Shown: piece by piece, positions 45,271-56,839 of the stretch
Layout: each line of letters opens with the position of its first letter
How positions within the stretch are numbered: the first letter of the stretch is position 1
Source of the DNA: Ypsolopha sequella
Lineage: Eukaryota; Arthropoda; Insecta; Lepidoptera; Ypsolophidae
Length of the DNA: 64,000 nucleotides
Direction of reading: 5' to 3'
Assembly: GCA_934047225.1 (NCBI GenBank)
Contig: OW203992.1
Span: 15,613,501-15,677,500 of the forward strand
The notes under the pieces: generated by a model
What the model saw: only the letters and a program-made list of their open reading frames with translations
The model's database searches: none
What the model was told of the DNA's origin: nothing
Program-made: the position numbers and the translations under genes

Positions 45271-45834
45271 TTTTTAATATTTTTATTGTAATGGCTTCGG
45301 TCACTACAAATGTCTTTGGAATAGGAAAGGCGTGGAGCTTTTATAGCCTTGTAAAAATATTTAGGGAGTATGAAAGATAATCTGCGAGAGATGAAATGTA
45401 TATTTACTTTATTATAAATGTAGGTACATCATGTACTGTACTACTGTACTGTAGTCACGATAAGATTGTCAACATACGAAAATTGCAATAATCCTAGGAA
45501 AATTGTGAACAAGCAAGAGGTTTTTGTTAGGTATTTTATAAAGTTTTTGTAAGTATTTGGTAAGTTAGGTCCCTATTTGTAAGTAGTAGAGATCTCATCA
45601 CTCTCATCAGTTTTATATTTATGTGCAGCTTTTTAAAAAAATAACCTACTTACAAGTGGCTGTTTTCTAAACTTTGGGCATTATTTAAGTTTGGGCACTT
45701 TTGACACACGACCCTGATCCACCCCATTAATAGTTAATATTCCTTGTTATTCATGTAAGTATTATTTTTTCTAAATTTTCGCACCATAGAAATTTTAAAT
45801 AAGTCTCTACAGTTTTCGTGGCAAGTTTTCCCAA

Positions 45835-45965
45835 AACGTGTAAAAAACAGCTGTGCCGTGTCCCCCCAGCGGCACCCCGTCAGAGTGACCATTATTGTTG
45901 GCGCGATGGTCGGTGCCGCCATAAACCGCGCCATAAACCATCCGCCATCCGCCATCGCGATACAT
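45835..45965. promoter_or_regulatory. Candidate regulatory element with clustered GCCAT sites
   Basis: Four GCCAT cores at 45918, 45930, 45944 and 45951, within 38 bp. Two of them are part of CCATAAA (45919-45925, 45931-45937). GCCAT is the core bound by Pleiohomeotic/YY1 proteins at Polycomb response elements, and TTTATGG (the reverse of CCATAAA) is a Caudal/Abd-B type site. The stretch is GC-rich and unique in the window. Function is inference; no gene is visible nearby. Confidence 0.3.
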
Positions 45966-46028
45966 ATCTCCGCAGTTATTGAAACTTTAAGCCGAAAACA
46001 AAGAATTTAGATCGAGAAGACTTACGTT

Positions 46029-46056
46029 AGATTATTATTGTTATTATTATTATTAT
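46029..46056. repeat. (TTA)n microsatellite
   Basis: Run of TTA units with one TTG interruption. Confidence 0.9.
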
Positions 46057-46059
46057 GTA

Positions 46060-48460
46060 GGTACATTTTTCAGTCACGAGCTCGTAGTGACTCGGTCATT
46101 TGAAAAACATTCATGGAGCCGAAGCCAACACTGAAGAGGCCTTTGGAACCATTTAATCTTAAAGGTGAGATGGCCGCATCTATGGAGGTCTGCATTTTTG
46201 TAGAAGCTGACGACGCTAATGCTCTATAAAATCACAGTAAATTGCTTCTAAAACATTGCATATTTCAATGAGTACGTAGTAAGCATAAATTAAGTCCGGA
46301 AGACCATACCTTAAGCATCCCCTTTTTATGATGGAAATAACAGAGAAACTTTACGTTGGTGAATTACAAACTACTGAGTAATATTTAATAAAAAGTCTAC
46401 GTGCATGACTGGACATAATATATGACCTGAAATAAAATCTGTCGGTGCCCATTTATAGGTCGGGAGCCTGTTATTAAAATGTAGCTCGGACGTCGGGCGT
46501 CAGGTTGGTGGCTACAAGGAAGGAGGATCTATGTAGACTGTGTTGCCAGCGCTACGATTTTGCCGGTAAATTTGAGTCATATCAATGAAATTACAGTAAG
46601 TTGTCTTCATAAATGTTAAATAAACGGATAAACTTGACCTATAGCTTAAAAACAAAAACACAGATTATCTATTTTTATAGATACTTGTCTGAATAATCCA
46701 TTATAAAATGTATCTAGTTTAAAGAGATAAACATATAACTATGAAAATGTGTGTGTCCAAGTAGTCAAGAATTAATGTAGTATTGCTGTTTTTAATTAAT
46801 AAAATTTTAATAGGAACGGGCATTTTTGATAATAGACGCAATGCTATGTTTTAGATTATGGGTTTTTCCTTTATTAGTTTGAACGGACTTCTGTTTTAAA
46901 CTGAAATAACAGCCTTCACTTTGCATTTTTTTTTCGATGCAGCGAATTTTTTTCTATCTCGTTTTGGGCTGTGCTATCGTCTTGGAAAGATCTTCATTAT
47001 AACGTGTATTTTTTTCAGAACCCTATATATTGTAGTTTGGGAGTACTACTGTTTCAAAACTTAATTTTTTGCTACCTACGTCGCGTCGTCTTACACTGAG
47101 AAAATATTCTGGTTCCGTTAACCTGAATATAGTTCATTTAACTAGAAAACACTGTACTATATGTGACGTCTTTATTTATTGTTCAGTTTACATTTACATG
47201 AACAATGTTCAGTTTACTTGAACAATCTAATGTATACAACAATTCAAGTTAACATAACATAATTCTGTTTTTGTTAAGCAGGTATTTTTTACAAAACTAC
47301 CTGGTAGTATTGCAAAAATATTTTTTCTCCGTGTAATACGTAGTCTTTTACATCTCTTTTCATTTCAAGCAACAATTTTTAAGAGGAAGCAAGCAAGTGT
47401 TCTCGTAAATACAAATACTTAGATAGGGTCGAGAAGAAGAAAAGAAAAAGCTAATACAAATACAATCTAATGATATTTTTACGGTTAGACCCTTACAGTA
47501 GTCAGTTGCTCTCCTCCACGTTTCTATATATTTAGATTTGATCTCAAAAACCAAAACTATGGGTATACGAAATTAAATCTGCAAATATTTTTTTATTGGC
47601 CTCATATTTCGGCAGATTTTTAGCAGCCCTTGCCACAGTATAGTTTAAGTGTAGCGATACAAGGATCAGAACCAGCCGTCCTGATATAGCCGAGAAAATA
47701 ATACTGTGTATTTTAAGTCTATTTATCCCTATTTATCTAAAATGATTGTATAAAATAACACAAAATCGTGTCTACTTCCAGACTCGACAAAGCAAATTAC
47801 AAAAACCAGACTGGCAACCCCGACGCCGGCTGCCACCGCGACGTCACTGATTTATGTCCAAACCAGCAGTATTTCGTCCTCGTATTTTATTCTTCGGGCG
47901 CCTCAAAAAAACTATAAGTTTCCGCTGGGGAGTAGCCCGCTAAATATTGTCTCTGCCCTATCGATGCATACCTACAAACGCTATCGATATTTATTACACT
48001 GCTCTGATAGATAATTTAGTAATGGATGTTATTTTCTGCCCGAACTTATTTGTTCTTTTTCCTTGTACATTTTTTCCAAGCCCATACATCTCTAAGATTT
48101 ATCCTTTGGCTACCTGCATACCTCTAATATACGTGTCCACATATCAAAAGAACTATCGGTAGCAAACTAAGGCAATTTGAGCGTCAAGAGAAAGGTTGAA
48201 CCCCATATCATGTACCCTTTTCTTAAAAGGTTTTCTACTTATATTGCTCATAGGGCAAGCAGAATTGACTGCCTGCATTTGCTACGACGTGATGGGGCGT
48301 AGTAAGCGCTACGACGTAGCAGCGTAACAAGCGCTACGATTCAGCTCAGCGTAGCAACCCATGTGTGCGTCAAGGGCAGTGACTGTATTTATTATGGTAT
48401 TAAACTCACGTAACTTAATATTATACTAACGAGTAATTATGTATTTAAATATGTTTCCAA
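46060..48460. other. No gene seen; unique island at 47770-47950
   Basis: 47770-47950 is GC-richer and unique (AACCCCGACGCCGGCTGCCA, ACTGATTTATGTCC). 48250-48365 is rich in GCTACG/CGTAGC palindromes. Otherwise unassigned. Confidence 0.35.
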
Positions 48461-48845
48461 TGCAAGTGCTCGTAAAGGCCCACTTTTTATGCATCAAAAC
48501 CGAACAGAAAGTCGATTATTTTGCCCTAGGGTTTTAATATTATTATTATTTTTAATTTAGTTACAAAGGTTGGCTAACCTGCAACCTTTTCTGTGTACCA
48601 TAAATTTTATACTTTTTTTCCACTGTTTAAAGGCTCTGGATACAGTCCTTTTGAGCCAATCATAATTTAAAGTTCACAAGATTATATTTGTTTTATTTCC
48701 TCACACTATGCATTGAGAAACGTAGTATGATACACGGGCGTAAGAGCAATAAATTACTCGGTTACGTTTAAAACACTCGCTACGCTCGTGTTTTAAATTG
48801 TCCTCGTAATTTATTCCTTTTCGCCCTTGTAGCATAAACTTCTAT
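48461..48845 (-). repeat. Dispersed repeat, family E copy 2
   Basis: Inverted relative to 9954-10290; shares GTGCTCGTAAAGGCCCACTT, TTTTGCCCTAGGG and TTTTGAGCCAATCAT. It has an extra inverted pair near 48740-48830 (CAATAAATTACTCGG.. / ..CCTCGTAATTTATTCC) around CTCGCTACGCTCG that copy 1 lacks. Confidence 0.75.
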
Positions 48846-48849
48846 TTTC

Positions 48850-49780
48850 AGAAATTTCTTTCTCAAAACTCTGTTAAATTCCTCTCTGTAAAATATTGCT
48901 TGAGCCCTGTGACAGCTGTCAGCGCTATGCATGTTTGAGCATGAGAAAGAGAGTTAGAAATACAAATTGTATAGCACTGTCCTGCTGTCACAAGGCTCAA
49001 GCTATATTTTATAGACTATAGTTGCTTTTACGCCTGCGTATATTTTTGTATACTTCGTAATTTACACAGTAGTTATTCATTCCAAAAAATATTTCATTAT
49101 TATGAAAATAGTTTAAGTAGTAACAGAAACCTCCTACACACTTACATCATTAAAAGATCTGTCTACAATAGAGCAGCGTTTAACACCCCTTGTTAACGAG
49201 ACTCGTCACTGTCGGATCCGACAGTCGGACGCACCCGCCCGCCTGAAGCACTAATGATGACCCGGCACCGAACTCGGGACTCCGCCCTCGTGGGACGAGC
49301 ACTGATTGACGTAACAGCTTTTATTTCAGTAATTTGTCTAATTCTGTGACGGTGTCATCAGTTTTTTATTCTAACCATAACTAATGATAATTATGAGCTT
49401 CTTTGTATAACTAGAATAACTAGAATTTAACTTTGAATAACTAGAGCTTCCTAACTACAGTCTAGTTACTGGACAGACCAGGAAAGATATCTTGTATGTG
49501 AATAAACCACAGTCTCTCGCAGCCTTAAAATAAAATATTTATCGAGAAATAAGGAACATATCACCGGAAGTGTTGCGACAAGTTACGGAAAATGTAATAA
49601 ATAGGGCTCAAATGTGCACCAACTCCAGAGGTTACCATTTAAAAGACATCATCTTTAAATCTTGATGGGACGAAATTTGATAGCCAAATTTATAGTATTG
49701 AAAAAACTTATTACAGTTTTTTAATGTAGAAAAGTAGTTGTAGCTAAACGAAATAGGGTCATTACTTTTGCGCCAGCCAG
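48850..49780. other. No gene seen; island at 49190-49320
   Basis: A unique GC-rich stretch with the palindrome GTCGGATCCGAC and GCACTGATTGACG. Otherwise AT-rich. Confidence 0.3.
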
Positions 49781-50241
49781 TACAAGGTGACTTTTTAATC
49801 ATCGTCCAAATTCATACTGGAGGCTTGGTAAGTGATCAGCATCATGGATCAATAAAAATTTTGGTGAAATGCGTAAAATGAAATTTCGACTCCCCATAGT
49901 GATTCACTCGGGACTGGAACTGAATTTCTATGGGAAGCCGAAATTTCATTTTACGAATTTTACAAAAAATGTATACAAGGTGACTTTTTGATCATCGTCC
50001 AAATTCATACTGGAGGCTTGATAAGTGATCAGTATCTTGGATCAGTAACAATTTTTGTGAAATTCGTATAATTAAATTTCGGCTTCCCATATAAATTCAG
50101 TTCCAGTCCCGAGTGAATCACTATGGGGAGTCGAAATTTTATTTTACGAATTTCACCAAAATTGTTACTGATGCATGATACTGATCACTTACCAAGCTAC
50201 CAGTATGAATTTGGACGATGATCAAAAAGTCAGCTTGTATA
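49781..50241. repeat. Family A MITEs in tandem (copies 4 and 5)
   Basis: Copy 4 (49781-49971) lacks its right about 80 bp and the first T-A of its left end. Copy 5 (49972-50241) follows at once, complete: TATACAAGGTGACTTTTTGA ... TCAAAAAGTCAGCTTGTATA. The pieces run head to tail. Confidence 0.9.
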
Positions 50242-50335
50242 ATATTAAAAGTGAAAATCAGTAAATAAGTCGAAACCTGTTGGGAAACTAGGTTTAAGAT
50301 GAACCAATAAATTAGCCGAGTGAAGCTGAGTGGGG

Positions 50336-50838
50336 CTGATTTTATTAGGGAATTCCCATAGCTAAATTTCTAAAAGATTGTTTTCAAATTTTTTTCAGAT
50401 AATATACGTCATTTTAGGACATAGTGATCATTATTTTGGTATATAAATTAACCATTATTTATTTATGATTTTTAAAATAATTGTCCGATATGACGTCACT
50501 TGAGAATTTTTGACATCATACTGATTGTGATGTGTGATTGCTTATAAAAAAGTGTTCTGTCTCTGTCTGTCTATTCATCTGTCATCGAGCTGTCAATCAG
50601 TCGGAAGCAAATTTTCATAAATTTATCTTGATAGCAAAGGACACATTTCTAAACAGTAATTTCTCAAGTGACGTCACACGAAGACAAATGGAAGTTGCAG
50701 CTTTTTCGTAAAAGTATTCATCATCATGAGGTTTTTTAGACCATAAGTTCGAAAATACAGCTTATTAAACCTAAATCTCGAAATGGTTTTCGAATTAACA
50801 CACCTTAACATAATTTAATCTAAGCGAATAAGCAGAAT
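50336..50838 (+). repeat. Dispersed repeat, family H copy 1
   Basis: Shares TACGTCATTTTAGGACAT, TTTGGTATATAAATTAACCA, AATTTATCTTGATAGCAAAG, CAAGTGACGTCACACGAAG and GAGGTTTTTTAGACCA with 56050-56455 (plus) and, inverted, with 59930-60215. About 500 bp, non-coding; class unknown. Confidence 0.8.
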
Positions 50839-50839
50839 T

Positions 50840-51355
50840 ATCTAGTTACAGATATTATCTCACGAATTTGTCTCAGCTGTGGTTGTAGTAGTGTGGTAGT
50901 ACACGCACTTTTTTCTAGTGTAAAACACAAATATAAAGACACAAAAAAAGTTTTTTTTGTCTTTTTTCATTAAGTTTAAAATAAAACTCTTCGAATGGTT
51001 CGATTCGAGTAATAAACAAGGAATTGCAGAAGCCGTCGGCCAGCGCTTAGCTTAAACTCATTAACCGGTCAATGAAGTACGGCAAGTCCAATTGGATTAG
51101 CCACCATGTTGGTTCAACGCCTGCGTATTACTACTACGTATCCTGAACTATAATGAGATATGAGAGTAATGGTCCATAGAAAATTAGGTGAGCAAAATGT
51201 TTCGGTTTCCATTGGATAAGCCAACGTGTGCTGCTTTAGTAATATTAGTAGCGTAACGTGTGCATATGACGTCATAACTACGGTTCAGGTTGTAAATGGA
51301 GCCTCTAAAATTTTGCATAACAAAAGCATATTGATATAATAATTGTATTTACTAT
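50840..51355. other. No gene seen
   Basis: Unassigned. Contains a T-rich run near 50950. Confidence 0.35.
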
Positions 51356-51356
51356 T

Positions 51357-51685
51357 AGCTATTGTCCGCGGCTTCACTCGGGTGGAAGAACCTTTCAACT
51401 ATCAAAATTTTTCGGCTTGGCGGTTATTTTATCAACATTACCTATATACCATCTATATACCTGTATAATATTTTTATCTCACCTTAAAAATATTGAAAAG
51501 TGTCGACGTGTCCTTTTTGTATTTACTGATGTTCACAAGGGGCACTAGGTGATAATAAAGAAAACCGCATCCAAACCTGTTAAGTAGTTCTCGAGTTAAA
51601 ACGGAACATACAGACAGACAGACAGATTGTAGTTTTGGCCTCAAAATTTCGCAATAATAAGTACGATGTACAGGCACGACTTTAT
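51357..51685 (+). repeat. GTCCGCGGCTTCACTCG dispersed repeat
   Basis: Starts GCTATTGTCCGCGGCTTCAC and ends near ACAGACAGACAGACAGATTG with the usual GTTAAGTAGTTCTCGAGTTA motif. A diverged relative of the repeat at 339-532. Confidence 0.5.
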
Positions 51686-51783
51686 TAGTTACTATACATA
51701 TAGATGGATAAAAATTTGTGTATCTGAGAAAAAATACCTAAGCTGAGGTGCGATTGTGTAAGGAAATAGTCATGAAATCGTCT

Positions 51784-51875
51784 ATCGCTATTGCTTTAAA
51801 GGTAACGTGATTGGCTAGAAATGACGTGACTCATAACTTCTAGCCAATCACGCGTACTTTTGAAAGCAATAGCGA
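51784..51875. repeat. 92-bp MITE
   Basis: ATCGCTATTGCTTT.AAAGGTAACGTGATTGGCTAGAA faces TTCTAGCCAATCACGCGTAC..AAAGCAATAGCGAT. Confidence 0.85.
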
Positions 51876-51879
51876 TTGA

Positions 51880-52720
51880 TGTTGAAGTTAGACAATAAGG
51901 CATCAGATTTGACTTAACGGTTGCCATATAGTCAACAACAATCACACGTGAGTGTTCAAGCCGTTGTAACAATAATTTAGTATGTCAGCTCACGCGAGTT
52001 TTAAAAATATTTTACGCTGATTTATTCTGCAGTTTATTGTTTGCAAATTATTGCTTTATTTTGTACATTAATATAATACGTAAATAATACGGTCATATTA
52101 TTATTGCAGAAGTAAAGTCACTGACCGTTCAGACACATTTACCTCAATAAAAGCAATCGTTTTGCAATCATGACGAAATTATTGCGAATTTATCATAACA
52201 TTTTTACTGACTTTGCTGTGTTTTTAAACAAACGGCTCAATTAGGTATAAGCAAATAAATACTTATGATGAAATTGAAAAAATTAAGGTGTTAAGATGAA
52301 GTTGCGAAATGAAAAAAAATTGAGATATCGAGAAAAAAAATCTGTTGTTTTCCCTACATTTTGGTCGGCTATGTAACTTAGAACTATAGAACGACCAATA
52401 AATTTTTTTTTTAATTTATATAATAAATATAAATATAAATACAAATATAAATATTTTGAAATTCTAATTTACAGAAACCAATGGAAACTTTACGATGGCA
52501 GCATACACAATACATAGTATTAATGTTTTGTTGAATAGGTATTGAGTGAATTTTTAATTTAAGTGTTGTTTCGATTAATAAGAAAAAGGCAGGTTTTCCA
52601 CAATCTGGCTGCGAAACCGCAAAAAACTTACGGTCTAAACGGTTCTATTAGGTTCAGTTCAGTCCAAAGACTCCTGGTCCAGCCATTTGGTCTATTGGGC
52701 GTTGATAGTCAGTCAGGGTA
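51880..52720. other. No gene seen
   Basis: AT-rich, unassigned. Confidence 0.35.
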
Positions 52721-52722
52721 TT

Positions 52723-53312
52723 TTTTTAGGGTTCGTCGACAGACAGACAGCAGAGTGACATTAATATGGCTCCGTTTTAGGCAAAACGGAGCCATATTAA
52801 TGTCACTCTGCTGTCTGTCTGTCCGTTCGTCCGTATATCCTAGTTCGTAGACGGAATGACTTACAGATTTGAAATTTGGATATTTTGTGTAGTTTGTTGA
52901 CCCAAAACCGAATATTGAATTTAAAATTAAATTCAATTATTTTTCACAAATAACGAAATCGGGGGGCTGTCAAAGTTGTCAGTTTTTGTTGCGGGTTTTA
53001 TTTATTTAAAAAATTAAACTAGTTAAGATTTTGTAATTTCTGTGTATGCCATGTATTTATTGTATTTAAAAAACAAACACTGAAAACACCGATTTATAAT
53101 GTGGTTTCAGGGTTACGTACCCGAATACTCGACCAACTTAATTTTGCTGTTTTTTTTCAGACAAGTTCGTAGGTAACTAGTAACAGACAAGGTCAGTTTG
53201 TAGGTAATGAAAGTTTGTAATTTTTGTTCACATTATTTAATTTATTTAACTTATTTGAATGGTACGGGACCCTCAAAGCGCGAGTTTTTCTCGCACTTGA
53301 TCGGTTTTTTAT
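52723..53312 (-). repeat. CCGGTCAAGTGCGA repeat, long form, minus strand
   Basis: Read on the minus strand: CCGATCAAGTGCGAGAAAAA, GGTCCCGTACCATTC, AAAATTAAGTTGGTCGAGTA, ATCGGTGTTTTCAGTG, ACGGACAGACAGACAGCAGA. Same block order as 35502-35994. The far end is replaced by the perfect palindrome at 52739-52822. Confidence 0.75.
52739..52822. repeat. Perfect palindrome, 40-bp arms
   Basis: Arms 52739-52778 and 52783-52822 are exact reverse complements with only AGGC between them (CTCCGTTTT AGGC AAAACGGAG at the centre). The arm sequence is the normal end of the surrounding repeat, duplicated in inverted orientation. The minus frame 52709-52936 crosses it. Confidence 0.97.
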
Positions 53313-53693
53313 ATACAGAGATAATGAAAATGCTTAAGGCGAGGTCCTACCCTGATTAGCCTAAAACTAGATGACGTCAAGTGTGAGTTTTCAGAACAAA
53401 CCCAAAGCCTCAAAAAATATGCTATGCATTGCTAAGAACACTAATTAAATGACTATTCGAACAGGAATAGTCAAAGCATTTTAGTATCAGTGAAAATTAG
53501 ATTATATGTTATCGCTGAGAATGCTCAGTAAAAATTAGACACGAACTACTCCCTCAAAATAAGCTTTCGCCGCTGAGACAGTTTATTTTTCACATACTAT
53601 TGTATAAAATGCAAAATCTAACACTTTTTTATGTTTATTATACTTAAAAGTTTTCCATAAAAGTACGAATAACCTGCAAAATATTCGTAATAT

Positions 53694-53797
53694 TCTGGAA
53701 GAAATCTCTTTTCAGAGATAAGCTCGTCTCTGTACATGTATTTTATTGTAAATATTTCTATGTTATGTATCTGTGTACGTACAATAAAGAATATTCG
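53694..53797 (+). repeat. Very short LINE 3' insertion
   Basis: TGGAAGAAATCTCTTTTCAG, GAGATAAGCTCGTC and GTACAATAAAG, i.e. only the last about 100 bp of the LINE. AATATTC occurs just before and just after (53687-53694, 53790-53796) and could be the target duplication. Confidence 0.7.
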
Positions 53798-53799
53798 TT

Positions 53800-55300
53800 T
53801 AAGTTATTCTATATATGTAACTTTTATGGGTTTTTCGTCACAAGCGCCCTAGCTTGCACCACGTGAAATTTGTCTCTAAATTTATGTATACCACTTTTTG
53901 TATAATGTACAAGGGCGGCACTTATTGCTAATAGCAATACCTTCCAGGCAACCTTTGAAAGCAAACAGATAGTTTATATGCAATAACTTAGGGAAGGTGT
54001 AAATGCTAATAAGAATTTTCATTTTTATAGGTGGTTGCACCTCGTCTTAATTGGAAGATGTGCGCTTCTGATATTAATATTATACATAGCTGAATAAGAC
54101 ATTTTGACTGTTCACTTATACGCACAGTGTTTCAACTAATTGTTATTTTGATTGCGTGGTTCATTAGTAGTAAATTGTTTCGCACGGGGTTCAGTATTTA
54201 GCGTTTAAACACAACCCTACTATTATCGGGTCTGCTGTAGAGTGTAGGTGTCCCACACGCTGATTGAACATTTGTTTCAGTAATTATCGAAGGGTTGAAC
54301 CATTTCACTCGCGTTTAACCTTTCTAACCTTTGTTCAATGTACAGCTAGCATATCGGCTGCTTAAAATCAATAAAAGCGTGTCTAATCAGACAATGTGGA
54401 CTTAGATCAAGAGGCTGATACCAACTTAAAAGTAAATTTTCCTCCATAAATTGCTCCAATGAAGTTTCGAGTACCTATGTACTTGTAATTAGTATTACAG
54501 ATTTGACGAATTTCAAATTTTCCCGAGCGAATTTAGTTTAAATAGTGAAATTAGGTAGTTCAATATATATTTTTTTGGAGGTTAAGATATTTGATCATTT
54601 GTAAACATACAATACGAATGATATGATTAATTACATAATATTTCTTCCAAAGTTTTCTGGTGGCAAAATTAGGCTAAAAATACGAAATCCACGACTGTTC
54701 CACCCTTAAGGCGGGGTTCACCCAATTTGTCTCTTTTAAAACCATTTCAAATTGTGAAATTGTGATAAAAAATTTTGAAAAAAATATGTCATATAAAAAT
54801 ATGTCTCTTTGATATTTATATTTAGGCCGTTCGATATGCGATTACTTGCATTTCCCTACATCCAATAAAATCGCAAAGATAGGTCTAAACTATGAGGTGA
54901 ATGTAATTTTATTTAAGTTATTTTACGTTTTAGACAATAGAACTTATACCAAAATAAACGTGGTACAAAATGAGATATAAAACGGCTGTTATGTTAAAAA
55001 CCCATCCTTCTCATTCCAAAATAAATAATAAATAAAACATTTGGAAATCGCGAGATTTCTGAGCGGCCCGCTTCCACAGCAAGATAAGCGTAGGAGCACG
55101 ACCGATTTCTCCGGATCCGGTCTTTCGTTTCTTCCTACTAGTTATATTTCTCCTCGGCCGCCTTCAATGTGTCACCAATTTGGAATTAGATCTTTTTGTC
55201 GACATAAGTTATTCCAGGGCGGCCAGTTGTACCTTCCACTGCAGCGTCACATAGTACTTCGTCACTCTTCTTAATTCATGCTGTAGTGTAAAACACCCTT
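53800..55300. other. No gene seen
   Basis: AT-rich. A 77-codon plus frame at 55041-55274 lies in a GC-richer patch but has no motif that I recognise. Confidence 0.3.
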
Positions 55301-55670
55301 TATATTCAAATCAATCTTTATTATTTTCGGGTAGGTACATAACATAATCCAATTATGTTTTAAGATCAGTACTAATACATCTGTAGACTTGAAAACATCA
55401 AGACTTGCTTCACCTATCCTTACAATGCATCGGTTGTAAAAGTAGTAAGTAATTTGCTGAAATATGCATGAAAAAATGCTACCGTCGTATATTCAAATCA
55501 ATATTTATTATTTTCGAGTACATAACATAATCCAATTATATTTTAAGATCAGTAGTAATACATCTGTAGACTTGAAAACATCAAGACTTGCTTCACCTAT
55601 CCTTACAATGCATCGGTTGTAAAAGTAGTAAGTAATTTGCTGAAAACTGCATGAAAAGATGCTACCGTCG
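55301..55670. repeat. Tandem duplication, about 185-bp units
   Basis: 55301-55487 and 55488-55670 are near-identical: TATATTCAAATCAAT, CTGTAGACTTGAAAACATCA, CACCTATCCTTACAATGCAT, GGTTGTAAAAGTAGTAAGTA. They differ by a handful of substitutions and a 4-bp gap. Confidence 0.95.
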
Positions 55671-55671
55671 T

Positions 55672-56049
55672 AGTAGAGGTATATTGTCTGATCGGTCACC
55701 TATCCGACCTGATCTTAACCTTGAACAAGATAACTAATAAGTAGAACACGTTATTCAATCTTATTTACAAGTTGTGTCCAATAAAAGGAGTCCTCGTTGT
55801 TATGAAACCATCACCTTGAGCATGTGATACCGGACCCGGCCGACATTGTTGTGTTATTAGTTATTAGTCGAATGTCACCCGACTCCGAACTTCTGTTCAC
55901 TTGCCGTGCCGAGTGACGGATGATGCATTACAACGTGATTATTACACCTACTATCATACAATGTAACCTGCAGGGATTAATCGGGGACATTTAGTACTTT
56001 TGTGTTGTCAAGTCGTTATGTGTATATTGTCCGATTCGCATGGGTTAAT
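55672..56049. other. No gene seen
   Basis: Moderately GC-rich around 55825-55925. Unassigned. Confidence 0.3.
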
Positions 56050-56455
56050 TTCTAAAAGGTTTTATTTTTCCTGTTTTCTTTTAGAGAATTTACGTCATTT
56101 TAGGACATGGTTTTCATTATTTTGGTATATAAATTAACCATTATTTTTTAATGATATTTTAAAGAATTGTGCGATATGACGTTTCTGTCTGTCTACTCAT
56201 CTGTCATCCAGCTGTCAAATTAGTCGGAAGCAAATTATTATAAATTTATCTTGATAGCAAAGGACACATTGCTAAACATCCATTTCTCAAGTGACGTCAC
56301 ACGAAGGCAAGTGGAAGCTGCAGCTTTTTCCTTAAAATATCCATCATCATGAGGTTTTTTAGACCACAAGTTCTAAAATACAGCTTATTAAACCTAAATC
56401 TCGAAATGGTTTTCCAATTAACACACCTTAACATAATTTAATCTAAGCGAATTGT
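56050..56455 (+). repeat. Dispersed repeat, family H copy 2
   Basis: Aligns with 50336-50838 from TTACGTCATTTTAGGACATG to ACATAATTTAATCTAAGCGA, with a deletion around the position of the TTGCTTATAAAAAAGTG block of copy 1. Confidence 0.8.
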
Positions 56456-56577
56456 CATTATGCCTCTCAGCAAGCAGTTAATCGATTTTGATTAGGTTTT
56501 TTTAACTTCGAAAATGATACAAAATTATAAGATTATATCTTTTTATTGCGAAATCTATCGTTTAAATACTCTAATTA

Positions 56578-56835
56578 TTATTTGAGTGCATTATAAACTT
56601 GAAATCAATCAGAAACTAATTTTAAAGCACAAATATTTTGGAAAAATTCCTCGGGCCAGGATTGGTGAAAAAATTCGTCGTTCCAGATATGAACCTCGGT
56701 GGAGCAGTCGGTAGCGCGCTTGTCATGTAAGCAGGAGGTCGCAGGTTCAAATCCTGGCTCGAGGAATGTTTTCAAAATATTTGTGTTTTTAATATTGCTT
56801 CTGATTGATTTCAAATTGGTAATGCACTCTAATAA
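56578..56835. mobile_element. Inverted-repeat element with tRNA-like core
   Basis: Left arm (GAGTGCATTATAAACTTGAA, ATCAATCAGAA, CACAAATATTTTGGAAAAAT, TCCTCGGGCC) is mirrored on the right (GGCTCGAGGAATGTTTTCAA, AATATTTGTG, TTCTGATTGATTTCAAATTG, GTAATGCACTC). Arms about 75 bp, imperfect. The core carries a tRNA-like sequence. A coreless relative is at 12371-12490. The minus frame 56605-56814 with GFEPATSCL is a product of the tRNA-like part. Confidence 0.7.
56694..56764 (+). tRNA. tRNA-Met-like sequence (probably not a functional tRNA)
   Basis: 71 nt that fold partly as a tRNA. CCTCGG pairs with CTCGAGG at the acceptor (with wobble and one mismatch). The box A-like TGGAGCAGTCGG (56700-56711) and box B-like GGTTCAAATCC (56744-56754) each differ from consensus at one position. 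An anticodon stem GCTT/AAGC holds a 7-nt loop with T33 and anticodon CAT, giving Met. Defects: C:A at the stem base and only four pairs in the T stem. Its place inside an inverted-repeat element and the stem defects suggest a SINE-type or captured pol III promoter rather than a working gene. Confidence 0.4.
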
Positions 56836-56839
56836 AAAA

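Noticed and set aside
56605..56814. Minus frame with GFEPATSCL peptide
   Set aside because: A well-known artefact of translating tRNA-like SINE heads.
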